NCBI GenBank assembly: GCA_041687075.1
Contig: JAWLCO010000006.1
Coordinates: forward strand, 7,482-71,481
Direction: 5' to 3'
Length of the DNA stretch: 64,000 bases
Origin: ZC4RG25 sp041687075
GTDB lineage: Bacteria; Pseudomonadota; Alphaproteobacteria; Rhizobiales; Hyphomicrobiaceae
Shown: piece by piece, positions 17,106-24,876 of the stretch
Position numbering within the stretch: the first letter of the stretch is position 1
How the letters are laid out: every line of letters begins with the position of its first letter
The notes under the pieces: model-generated
Databases searched by the model: none
Seen by the model: the letters and a program-made list of their open reading frames with translations, nothing else
Told to the model about the DNA's origin: nothing
Made by a program: the position numbers and the translations under genes

Positions 17106-18032
17106 CTATCCGGCGCGTCCCCAAAGCCACGCGGCCCCGCGCACGCCGCTGGCATCGCCCCATTTCGGCGGGCGAATATCGATGTTGGCCTCGTCGGACA
17201 GAACGAAAGGTGCCATCAACTTCGGCAGAACGTCATAGAGATGCTCGAGCTGGGAGAGGCCACCGCCGAGAACGATCACCTCCGGGTCGAGGATGTTCAC
17301 CACGTGCGCCAGCGCGCGAGCGAGCCGTGAGGCATGACGCGCAAGCGTTTCGCGGGCGGCTGGATCACCGGCGGCTGCGCGCTCGCCGATTTCAGTAGCG
17401 AGTATCCTCTCCCCGGTCGCGCGCTCGTGATCCGATTCCATAGCCGGGCCGGCAACCCAGGTCTCGATGCAGTTCGGCCGGCCGCACCAGCAGCGCCGGC
17501 CGGGATACTCGTCCGGCTCAGGCCAGGGGAGGGGATTGTGTCCCCATTCACCGGCGATGCCGCGGGGGCCGTTCAGGAGTTCGCCGTTGATGACAATTCC
17601 ACCGCCACAGCCCGTGCCGAGGATGACGCCGAAGACGCAATGTGCCCCCGCGGCTGCGCCGTCCGTCGCTTCCGACAGCGCGAAACAGTTGGCATCGTTC
17701 GCGAGGCGGACCCGCCGTCCGAGCCGCTGGGAGAGATCGCGATCGAACGGCTGCCTGTTGAGCCACCTGGAATTCGAGTTCTGCACCAGCCCGGTTGCCG
17801 GCGAGATCGAGCCCGGCATTCCGACGCCGACCGTGCCGCGGGCCCCAGCCTCGGCCTCGAGCTGAAGAACGAGGTCGCAGATGGCGTTAAGCGTTCCTTC
17901 GTAATCACCACGCGGGGTGGGAACGCGAAGCTCCTCGCTGATCCGCTCGCCAGGCAACAGGGCTACGGCAGCGATCTTGGTGCCGCCAAGATCGACGCCG
18001 ATCCGGATGGGCTCTTGTCCGATGGCCGTCAT
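17106..18032 (-). CDS. ROK family sugar kinase
   Basis: ROK kinases phosphorylate hexoses with ATP. The protein (308 residues) begins with the phosphate-1 motif IGVDLGGTKIAAVAL, then GVGMPGSISPATGLVQNSNS, NDANCFALSEA with the catalytic Asp, ILGTGCGGGIVINGELLNG, and the zinc-binding block GHNPLP...CWCGRPNCIETW. The C-terminal VIVLGGGLSQ fits. There is no DNA-binding domain, so it is an enzyme and not a repressor. The sequence resembles fructokinase/mannokinase or N-acetylglucosamine kinase; the substrate is not decidable here. It overlaps the upstream DUF3572 gene by 4 bp. Confidence 0.92.
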   Translation of the reverse strand: MTAIGQEPIRIGVDLGGTKIAAVALLPGERISEELRVPTPRGDYEGTLNAICDLVLQLEAEAGARGTVGVGMPGSISPATGLVQNSNSRWLNRQPFDRDLSQRLGRRVRLANDANCFALSEATDGAAAGAHCVFGVILGTGCGGGIVINGELLNGPRGIAGEWGHNPLPWPEPDEYPGRRCWCGRPNCIETWVAGPAMESDHERATGERILATEIGERAAAGDPAARETLARHASRLARALAHVVNILDPEVIVLGGGLSQLEHLYDVLPKLMAPFVLSDEANIDIRPPKWGDASGVRGAAWLWGRAG

Positions 18033-18319
18033 GTGCTCTCCGCGTGCTTGGCAAGTAACTCGATGGCCTCTCCGATCCGTTCCGGCGGCAGGGAGGCGGC
18101 CGCGGCGAACACGAGTAGCATGGATTCATCGCCGGCCAGGTGATCGAGCACGGCCCAAAGCGTTTCCGGCTTGCCAGCCTGTGCGCTTAGCTCAGCCCCC
18201 GTGAGCCCGGTCAACGCCAGAAACCGGCCGAGCCGCGTCTCGTCCTCGGCGAGGAAAGCCAGGGCCTTGAGACCGATGATCTCCGCTTCGTCAAGCTTCA
18301 ACGTGTATCTGGAGCGCAT
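18029..18319 (-). CDS. DUF3572 family protein
   Basis: This small acidic protein (96 residues) has the DUF3572 layout: EAEIIGLKALAFLAEDETRLGRFLALTGL, LSAQAGKPETLWAVLDHLAGDESMLL and FAAAASLPPERIGEA. The family is alphaproteobacterial and of unknown function, possibly a helical adaptor. Its stop overlaps the ROK kinase start by 4 bp (ATGA), so translation is coupled. It is divergent from divK. In relatives this gene is usually beside divK, which supports the assignment. Confidence 0.87.
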   Translation of the reverse strand: MRSRYTLKLDEAEIIGLKALAFLAEDETRLGRFLALTGLTGAELSAQAGKPETLWAVLDHLAGDESMLLVFAAAASLPPERIGEAIELLAKHAEST

Positions 18320-18467
18320 CGCGGCGTGCTCTTTGTCAGCATGGAAAATATTCCGTGACTGTACACCTTAAACTGTTGGTTACGGCTTCCGGGGCACATT
18401 GCGCCTGCTGCGGGTCCGTCGAATCGGTGCAAGAGTGGGTTGGGTAAAGAGCAGGCTGGCCGAGGCC

Positions 18468-18917
18468 ATGAATTATCAGGATCGAGGCGCGACCATCAAT
18501 GGCCTGCGACCGCTCGTGCGCCGATCGGCCAAGCTCGTCCTCATCGTGGAAGACAACGAGCTCAATATGAAGCTCTTCCACGACCTGCTCGATGCCCACG
18601 GCTATGCAACTCTGCAAACGCGCCACGGGATGGAGGCGCTCCATCTTGCGCGCAAGCACCGTCCCGACCTGATCATCATGGACATCCAGCTTCCTGAGGT
18701 CTCCGGGCTGGAGGTCACCAAGTGGCTCAAGGACGACGACGAGCTGCGCGACATCCCGATCATAGCCGTCACCGCGTTCGCCATGAAAGGCGACGAGGAG
18801 CGAATCCGCGAGGGCGGCTGCGAGGCCTACATATCCAAGCCCATCTCCGTAAGCGGCTTTATCGACACGATCCGCCGGTTCATAGGAGAATCGCGTCTGC
18901 CGAATAGTAGTGCGTAA
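18468..18917 (+). CDS. divK: cell-cycle response regulator DivK
   Basis: DivK is a stand-alone receiver that, when phosphorylated, acts on the DivJ/PleC-CckA network controlling CtrA and asymmetric division. The receiver VLIVEDNELNMKLFHDLLDAHGY, with phospho-acceptor Asp near residue 72 in LIIMDIQLPEVSGLEVTKWLK, the AVTAFAMKGDE switch and YISKPIS Lys, is nearly invariant in DivK. The ATG at 18468 gives 149 residues, about 25 longer than Caulobacter DivK at the N terminus; a later start is possible. The upstream reading frame to 18399 is probably not translated. pleD follows after 10 bp. Confidence 0.94.
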   Translation: MNYQDRGATINGLRPLVRRSAKLVLIVEDNELNMKLFHDLLDAHGYATLQTRHGMEALHLARKHRPDLIIMDIQLPEVSGLEVTKWLKDDDELRDIPIIAVTAFAMKGDEERIREGGCEAYISKPISVSGFIDTIRRFIGESRLPNSSA

Positions 18918-18927
18918 GGTTAAGGCA

Positions 18928-20301
18928 ATGACTGCTCGCGTTCTGGTGGTCGACGACATCCCGGCCAACGTCAAGCTGCTCGAGGCGCGGCTGTCGGCGG
19001 AGTATTTCGATGTGCTGACGGCGTTTTCCGGTCGGGAGGCACTGGATTTCTGCAGCCGCGAGCGCATCGACGTCGTGCTGCTCGATGTCATGATGCCGGG
19101 CATGGACGGGTTCGAGGTCTGCAAGCACCTCAAGTCGGATCCGACGACACAGCACATTCCGGTCGTCATGGTGACGGCTCTCGATCAGCCTTCCGACAAG
19201 ATCCAGGGTCTCGAGGCGGGTGCCGATGATTTCCTGACGAAGCCCGTCGATGACATTGCCCTCATCACGCGCGTGCGCAATCTCGGCCGTCTGAAGATGC
19301 TCAATGACGAGATCCTCATGCGTGCCGAGACGCGGGAGAGGATGGGGCTGGCGCCTGTCGACAGCCTAGCCGACGCCTTCGGCCATGAGCGGGGACGCAT
19401 TCTGCTCGTCGATGACAGCCGCCGTTCTGCCCAGCGTATGGTCGACATGCTGGCCAGGGCCGGTCACGAGACGGTCGTCGAAAGCGATCTGCAGGCGGCC
19501 CTCATCGTTGCGGCGGAACGGAAGCTCGATCTGCTGATCGTCAGCCTCAGCCTTGCCAATGCGGACGGCCTCAGGCTGTGCAGCCAGGTGCGCTCGCTCG
19601 ACAGGACGCGGCACCTGCCGATCATCATGGTGGTCGATCCGTCGGATGAGAGCAGGCTGCTGCGCGGGTTGGATCTCGGCGCCAACGACTACCTCATCCG
19701 GCCGATCGACAGGAACGAGATGCTGGCGCGCGTCAGGACTCAGATCCGGCGCAAGCGTCACTCGGAGCACTTGCGGACGCGGTTGGCCGAAAGCGTCGAG
19801 CTGTCGATCAAGGATGCGCTGACGGGGTTGTTCAACCGGCGCTACATGGAGAGCCACCTCAAGGCGCTCGTCGATCAGTCCACCGCCACGGGGCGGCCGC
19901 TGTCGATCCTGGTCGCCGACATCGACCTCTTCAAGCGCATCAACGACACGCACGGGCACGCATCGGGCGATGCGGTGCTGAAGGAGTTCGCGGCCCGCTT
20001 CCGCCGGAACACGCGTGGCGTCGATCTCGTCTGCCGGCTGGGCGGCGAGGAGTTCGTCGTGGTGATGCCGAACACCGATATCCGGTGGGCGTCTCAGATC
20101 GGGGAAAGACTGAGAGCCTGCATTGCTGCCGAGCCCTTCCGGCTGGATTCCGGCCATAGTCTCGCAATCACGGCCAGCGTCGGCGTGGCGTCCGTCGAAA
20201 GTGCAGATGACACCCCTGCAACACTGTTCAGACGCGCCGATAGCGCGCTCTACATGGCAAAGCGTGCAGGACGCAACCGGGTTGTCGTCGAGGCGGCTTG
20301 A
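18928..20301 (+). CDS. pleD: diguanylate cyclase response regulator PleD
   Basis: PleD makes cyclic di-GMP at the differentiating pole. The 457-residue protein has REC1 (ARVLVVDDIPANVKLLEA, phospho-Asp in VVLLDVMMPGMDGF), a second degenerate REC whose acceptor position reads LIVSLSLANADGL without Asp, and a GGDEF domain (SIKDALTGLFNRRYME, active site GGEEF near residue 372). An inhibitory-site RxxD (RGVD) lies five residues before GGEEF, so product inhibition is expected. The ATG at 18928 was chosen over 18910 because it begins the domain and AAGG sites precede it. It forms a two-gene operon with divK. Confidence 0.95.
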   Translation: MTARVLVVDDIPANVKLLEARLSAEYFDVLTAFSGREALDFCSRERIDVVLLDVMMPGMDGFEVCKHLKSDPTTQHIPVVMVTALDQPSDKIQGLEAGADDFLTKPVDDIALITRVRNLGRLKMLNDEILMRAETRERMGLAPVDSLADAFGHERGRILLVDDSRRSAQRMVDMLARAGHETVVESDLQAALIVAAERKLDLLIVSLSLANADGLRLCSQVRSLDRTRHLPIIMVVDPSDESRLLRGLDLGANDYLIRPIDRNEMLARVRTQIRRKRHSEHLRTRLAESVELSIKDALTGLFNRRYMESHLKALVDQSTATGRPLSILVADIDLFKRINDTHGHASGDAVLKEFAARFRRNTRGVDLVCRLGGEEFVVVMPNTDIRWASQIGERLRACIAAEPFRLDSGHSLAITASVGVASVESADDTPATLFRRADSALYMAKRAGRNRVVVEAA

Positions 20302-20929
20302 TCCAAAAGCGCAGTGAAATGAACAACTTGCGTGTGCTGTTTGACTGCCCGCAAGTCGCGAGATCGCCGGCTAGCTCGCTCTAAGGTTGTAGGCGAACTT
20401 TCACTCGTTCATGCAGCGTGTTGACGATGCTGGCGAATCACAATTCGTGCGGCTTGCAAAGCAATTGGCGATCTGTCAAGATTGCACTTGGGACAATCTA
20501 CCACGGTTAAACTCGGGCGGTTTGGATCTCGCGAACGCAAGCAACCAGAGGTCCCCGACGAGTTCGGTAATGTCCGCTGCGTCTCAGGTCCGCCGCATCT
20601 CCTGAACGCACGGACATGGGTCGGCCTGCAGCTGGAGTTGGCCTCCTCGTTTGGCTGCAAATGGTCGATCTCACCAAGCGGGGAGCCAACGCCCTCTTTG
20701 GCAATCCGCTTGGTTATCAGGTCAGGGACTGCGACGTACTCGGACTTCTACCCCGCTGCCGAGAATCGTTGCGGGCCCTGACCGAGGCCCTTCTTCTCTT
20801 GGGAAAAGGCGAAAGACAGTCAACTCCGGTTGCCGCATAGGCCCGGAGCACCGCAATCAACTCACTGGTCGATGAGCCTGCCTCGCTTGGCCCAAAGCGC
20901 CGATCAACGCAGGGCCGGTGAAAGCCAGC
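20302..20929. other. gene-poor stretch between pleD and rpmG
   Basis: The 628-bp region has lower GC and less codon structure than its surroundings. Short open frames occur on both strands (for example 20409-20660 minus and 20482-20781 plus), but none has a recognisable domain, ribosome site or consistent third-position GC. It may hold decayed coding sequence. No RNA gene or terminator was recognised. Confidence 0.55.
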
Positions 20930-21097
20930 CTACTTGATCTTGGCTTCCTTGAACTCGACGTGCTTGCGCGCGACGGGATCGTACTTCTTGAAGCTCAGCT
21001 TCTCGGTGCTGGTACGCGGGTTCTTCTTCGTGACATAGAAGTAACCGGTGCCGGCCGTCGAAAGCAGCTTGATCTTCTGCGTGATTGGCTTCGCCAT
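20930..21097 (-). CDS. rpmG: 50S ribosomal protein L33
   Basis: The 55-residue protein translates as MAKPITQKIKLLSTAGTGYF then YVTKKNPRTSTEKLSF and ends KEAKIK, the standard bacterial L33. It has no CxxC pairs, so it is the zinc-independent form. L33 binds 23S rRNA near the E site. It lies 24 bp downstream of the NUDIX gene on the same strand, and the low-GC gap to pleD follows it. Confidence 0.97.
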   Translation of the reverse strand: MAKPITQKIKLLSTAGTGYFYVTKKNPRTSTEKLSFKKYDPVARKHVEFKEAKIK

Positions 21098-21121
21098 GAC
21101 GTCCTGCAGACCTTGAGCGCA

Positions 21122-21925
21122 TCATGCGCGTTCATTGAAATTCGGGCGCACCATACCTTGGCCGCTCCCGGTGTCAAGTTGTACTGATGCATCGGCCACG
21201 GTCAGAAGCTCCCGGCGGAATGTCCCGTTCTTATGGTGGTAATAGGGCACCGGGGCCTCGGCCGACCCGTTCTCAGCATCCCGCAGGAAGTCCGTCAGGT
21301 CCTCCAGGATGACGCGTGTAATGGCCGGAATATCGAGGCTCCGCGCCTCCTCGATGGTGAGCCAGTGCAACCCGGACAGCTCCCCGTCGTCGGAGGTGTC
21401 GACCTCGTGACTGATCTCGTCGGCCGAGATGCAGAAGAAGCGGGTGTCATAGCGCCGGGGCCGGCCCGGGGGCGTAATGGCGCGCGCGAAAAGCCTGAGC
21501 GAGCTCAGCTTGGGCAGGTAGCCGCAGGCGAAGAAATCGTTCCAGCTCTCCACCGCGCAGGTCTGGGTGGAGGTCGCGGGCGCGCCGATGACGACCCCTG
21601 CCTCTTCGAAGGTCTCACGGACGGCGGCCATGCCGAGCGCACGCGCTCTCCCGGGGCTCGGGTGTCCCTTCATGTCGAGCAATAATTTGCTGACCTCGAT
21701 CGCCAGCAGCTCATCCGCACTTTGAATGGTGCGGTCGCTCTCGTCGACGCGCCCGCCCGGGAAAACGTACTTGCCCGGCATGAACACCTGATCGAGTCGC
21801 CTGCGCCCCATCAGCACGCGCGGCGTACCCATCACCCGGTCGATGATGACGAGCGTGGCGGCATCGCGCGGCCGCATGGATTTTGCTGGATCGCTCCCGG
21901 CGGGTGGCGTGCTGGTGCTGGTCAT
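21122..21925 (-). CDS. NUDIX hydrolase
   Basis: NUDIX enzymes hydrolyse nucleoside diphosphates linked to another moiety. The 267-residue protein has an N-terminal VLMGRRRLDQVFMPGKYVFPGG and a Nudix box in which AAVRETFEEAGVVIG supplies the REx2EExG core, separated from GG by an insert of about 40 residues. This long-loop form is like the NUDT19/CoA-pyrophosphatase-like group. No substrate motif was recognised, so the reaction is not assigned. It is probably co-transcribed with rpmG. Confidence 0.88.
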   Translation of the reverse strand: MTSTSTPPAGSDPAKSMRPRDAATLVIIDRVMGTPRVLMGRRRLDQVFMPGKYVFPGGRVDESDRTIQSADELLAIEVSKLLLDMKGHPSPGRARALGMAAVRETFEEAGVVIGAPATSTQTCAVESWNDFFACGYLPKLSSLRLFARAITPPGRPRRYDTRFFCISADEISHEVDTSDDGELSGLHWLTIEEARSLDIPAITRVILEDLTDFLRDAENGSAEAPVPYYHHKNGTFRRELLTVADASVQLDTGSGQGMVRPNFNERA

Positions 21926-21963
21926 CGAACCTGGAGGGCTGGGTCGCGTAAGGAAGTTGGGGG

Positions 21964-22395
21964 TCAGGTATGGTGGGGCGAGTGCGCCGGATCGTGCTCG
22001 CCCTCGTCCGGATCAGGATGCATGCCGAAGCCGTGCATCTCGTTCGCCCACTGCAGCCCGACGATCGATCCCTTGATGCTCGGCAGGAGAATGAGCGATA
22101 GCACCACCGTCAGCGGCAGCCACAGCGCCATATGCAGCCATTGCGGCGGGGACGCGGCCTGCTCCAGCACCAGGACGCCTGCCACGATCAGATGCCCGAC
22201 TATGGTGATTGTGAGATAAGGCGGTGCATCGTCGGCACGGTGGTGGTGCAGCGCCTCCTGGCAGGAAGGGCAGGTATCCGCAACCTTCAGGTAGGCGCGG
22301 AAAAGGCGGCCATTGCCGCAGGCCGGGCACTTATGCCGCGCGCCGCGCAGCAGGGCGTCGTACAGGTTGCGATGTCGCTGAACGGAAACTGCCAT
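21964..22395 (-). CDS. DUF983 membrane protein with zinc ribbon
   Basis: The product (143 residues from ATG 22395) has an N-terminal zinc-ribbon-like pair, CPACGNGRLF and CPSCQEAL, and two hydrophobic segments (PYLTITIVGHLIVAGVLVLE, HMALWLPLTVVLSLILLPSI). This is the DUF983 layout. The C terminus is His/Asp-rich (DPDEGEHDPAHSPHHT), a possible metal-binding tail. The function is unknown. AAGGA about ten bases before 22395 supports that start over the longer frame from 22428. It lies just downstream of rnr on the same strand. Confidence 0.85.
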   Translation of the reverse strand: MAVSVQRHRNLYDALLRGARHKCPACGNGRLFRAYLKVADTCPSCQEALHHHRADDAPPYLTITIVGHLIVAGVLVLEQAASPPQWLHMALWLPLTVVLSLILLPSIKGSIVGLQWANEMHGFGMHPDPDEGEHDPAHSPHHT

Positions 22396-22494
22396 GATTT
22401 GCCGGTGTCCTTGGCCGCGAGGCATCACGCGGGCTTGCTTACATGCATAGGTGACCGCAAAACCCCCACCGTCAACCCCTCGAAATGCCGCGTC

Positions 22495-24777
22495 TTATCC
22501 AGCGCGCCGCCTGCCGCGCACGGTGCGCCGTCCGCGCCAGCCCTTGGCGAGGGAAACATGGCCGCGCTTGCCTCTCGAGAGCATTTCGAAGCGCAGGGCG
22601 CCGGCTGTCGGGATCGCCTCGACCAGGCGAACCCGAACGTCGTCGCCAAGGCGGTAGGCTTCGCCGCTGCGGCTGCCGACCAGCGCGTGCTGCTCCTCGA
22701 CGTGATGATAAAAGTCTCCGGTCATGGAGGAGGCGGGGACGAATCCATCCGCACCGGTCTCCTTCAGCCGGACGAACAGGCCGGATCGGGTCACGCCGGA
22801 GACGCGGGCCTCGAACTCGGCGCCGACCCGGTCGGCGAGGTGGGCTGCGATCAGCCGGTCGATCGTCTCGCGTTCCGCTGCCATGGCGCGGCGCTCGGTC
22901 TCCGAGATCGACTTTGCGACTTCGTCGAGCCGCTCTGCCTCCTCATCCGTCAGGCCATCGGGGCCAAGGCGCAGCGCTCGCACCAGAGCGCGATGCACCA
23001 TGAGATCCGCATATCGCCGGATGGGAGAGGTGAAGTGCGCATACCGGCGCAGATTGAGGCCGAAATGGCCGATGTTCTCGATGGTGTACTCGGCCTGCGC
23101 CTGAGCGCGCAGCACGACCTCGTTGACAAGATCGGCCGTCGGCAAGGACTTCGCCTGCGCCAGCACCCGGTTGAAGTGAGCGGGCTTGAGCTCTCCCGGC
23201 GGCAGACGGAGTTGCAGTGTGTCGAGAAAATTGCGAAGCGCCGACAGCTTCTCTTTCGAGGGCTGGGCATGGGTGCGATAGACGAGCGCCGTCCGCCGTT
23301 GCTCCAGCGTCTCTGCTGCCGCGACGTTCGCCTGGATCATGAATTCCTCGATGAGGCGATGTGCCTCCAGCCGCTCCGGCACCATCACGCGCTCCACGCG
23401 GCCGTCCTTGCCGAGGATGATCTTCCGTTCGGGCAAATCGAGGTCCAGCGGCTCGCGACGCGCGCGTGCTGCTGCCAAGGCCTGGTAGGCCGCCCATAGC
23501 GGCTCCAGCGCCGGGCCCATCAGCGGAAGGCACTTGCTCGAGGGTCGGCCGTCGAACGCGGCCTGCGCTTCCTCGTAACTGAGCTTGGCGGCCGAGCGCA
23601 TGATGGCGCGAATGAAGGTATGCCGGCGCTTCTCCCCGCGCTTGTCGAACACCATGCGGACAGCGAGACACGGGCGCTCCTCGTGCTCCCGCAACGAGCA
23701 GAGGTCGTTGGAAATGCGCTCGGGCAGCATCGGCACGACGCGATCGGGGAAATAGACCGAGTTGCCCCGGATCTGGGCCTCCCGGTCGAGCCTCGTGCCC
23801 GGCCGGACGTAATGGGCCACGTCGGCGATCGCGACGGTGACAATGAAGCCGTCACGGTTCTTCGGGTCGGGATCGGGCTCTGCGTGGACGGCGTCGTCGT
23901 GGTCGCGCGCGTCCTTCGGGTCGATGGTAACGAGCGGTACGTCCCGGAGGTCGGCCCGGCCCTCGGTCCGCAGCGGCTCCAGCCGGTCGAGCTCGGCGAG
24001 CACGCCTTCCGGAAAGTCGTCGGGAATGCCGTGGGCGTGGACCGCGATCAGGCTGATGCGGCGCTGGTCCTGTGGATTGCCGAGAGATTCCAGCACGCGC
24101 GCCTGTGGAACACCATAGCGGTGAGTGCGGGGCAGGTCGAAGCGGACGAGATCGCCGTCCTTCGCCTCGCCTTCATCGCCCGCCGCCACAGGCCAGTCCC
24201 TGAGCTGTTTCCGGTCAATGGGCGCGATCAGGCCGCCGCCGCGCTTCTCGTTGGCGCGATAGATGCCGAGCAGGCGACGCTTCTCGCGCGGCAGCTTCTT
24301 GATGGGCTCGCCTTCGAACTGAAATCCCTCGACGTCAGCTCCCTCGAGCTGCCGGACGCGCGTGAGAATGCGGTCGCCGATGCCGAGCGCACCGTCGCCC
24401 GTCTCCGGGAAGCGGCGGCTCTTGACGAGCAGCACCTTTGGGCGGGGCCCCTCGGCACGGTCCCAGACGACGGGCTCAGCAACCAGATCGCCGTCATCGT
24501 CACGCGCAATGACTTCCAGCACCGAGACGGGCGGAATGGCTCCCTTCGCGCGCACCTCTTTGCGGCGACCGGCGATCGCGCCCTCGTGGCTCAGCTCCGA
24601 AAGCAGGCGCTTCAGCTCGATTCGATCGCTGCCTTTGACGCCGAAGGCGCGGGCGATCTCGCGCTTGCCGACCTTCTCCTGCGCGCCTTTGATGAAGGTC
24701 AGGATCTCGTCTTTGGTCGGGAGCCCGCGCGCGGTTTTTGATTTCGCTTCCGCCTGTGCTGCGCGCTTGCGGGCCAC
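22495..24777 (-). CDS. rnr: ribonuclease R
   Basis: RNase R is a processive 3'-5' exoribonuclease that degrades structured RNA. After an N-terminal helix-turn-helix-like region (EILTFIKGAQEKVGKREIARAFGVKG) come cold-shock domains, the RNB catalytic domain (VTIDPKDARDHDDAVHAE with the metal-binding Asps, and HFTSPIRRYADLMVHRAL) and a C-terminal S1 domain ending in a basic tail (RGKRGHVSLAKGWRGRR). A GTG at 24777 is preferred: GAAGGA sits nine bases upstream, whereas the longer frame from 24819 would translate intergenic repeat DNA. The protein is then 760 residues. Confidence 0.95.
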   Translation of the reverse strand: MARKRAAQAEAKSKTARGLPTKDEILTFIKGAQEKVGKREIARAFGVKGSDRIELKRLLSELSHEGAIAGRRKEVRAKGAIPPVSVLEVIARDDDGDLVAEPVVWDRAEGPRPKVLLVKSRRFPETGDGALGIGDRILTRVRQLEGADVEGFQFEGEPIKKLPREKRRLLGIYRANEKRGGGLIAPIDRKQLRDWPVAAGDEGEAKDGDLVRFDLPRTHRYGVPQARVLESLGNPQDQRRISLIAVHAHGIPDDFPEGVLAELDRLEPLRTEGRADLRDVPLVTIDPKDARDHDDAVHAEPDPDPKNRDGFIVTVAIADVAHYVRPGTRLDREAQIRGNSVYFPDRVVPMLPERISNDLCSLREHEERPCLAVRMVFDKRGEKRRHTFIRAIMRSAAKLSYEEAQAAFDGRPSSKCLPLMGPALEPLWAAYQALAAARARREPLDLDLPERKIILGKDGRVERVMVPERLEAHRLIEEFMIQANVAAAETLEQRRTALVYRTHAQPSKEKLSALRNFLDTLQLRLPPGELKPAHFNRVLAQAKSLPTADLVNEVVLRAQAQAEYTIENIGHFGLNLRRYAHFTSPIRRYADLMVHRALVRALRLGPDGLTDEEAERLDEVAKSISETERRAMAAERETIDRLIAAHLADRVGAEFEARVSGVTRSGLFVRLKETGADGFVPASSMTGDFYHHVEEQHALVGSRSGEAYRLGDDVRVRLVEAIPTAGALRFEMLSRGKRGHVSLAKGWRGRRTVRGRRRAG

Positions 24778-24825
24778 GGTGTCAAATCCTTCATGTGCCT
24801 TGAGGTGGTGAGACCGCACCCGGCT

Positions 24826-24866
24826 TCACCATCTCACGACCTGGCGACTTCACGATTTCACGTTCC
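24826..24866. repeat. octamer repeat, second copy (CGACTTCA-CGATTTCA)
   Basis: The units CGACTTCA (24845-24852) and CGATTTCA (24853-24860) are the same adjacent pair found in the array at 6912-6927. Degenerate units (CATCTCACGAC, CGTTCCACGA) flank them. The copy lies between the rnr start and the topA stop. Confidence 0.7.
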
Positions 24867-24876
24867 ACGAGGCCCT

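Noticed and set aside
18368..18383. CtrA box before divK
   Set aside because: TTAA is followed by TTAC only at 8-bp spacing, not the TTAA-N7-TTAAC consensus; too weak.
20409..20660. 83-residue minus-strand frame in the pleD-rpmG gap
   Set aside because: No domain, no ribosome site, and codon positions show no GC3 bias like that of real genes here.
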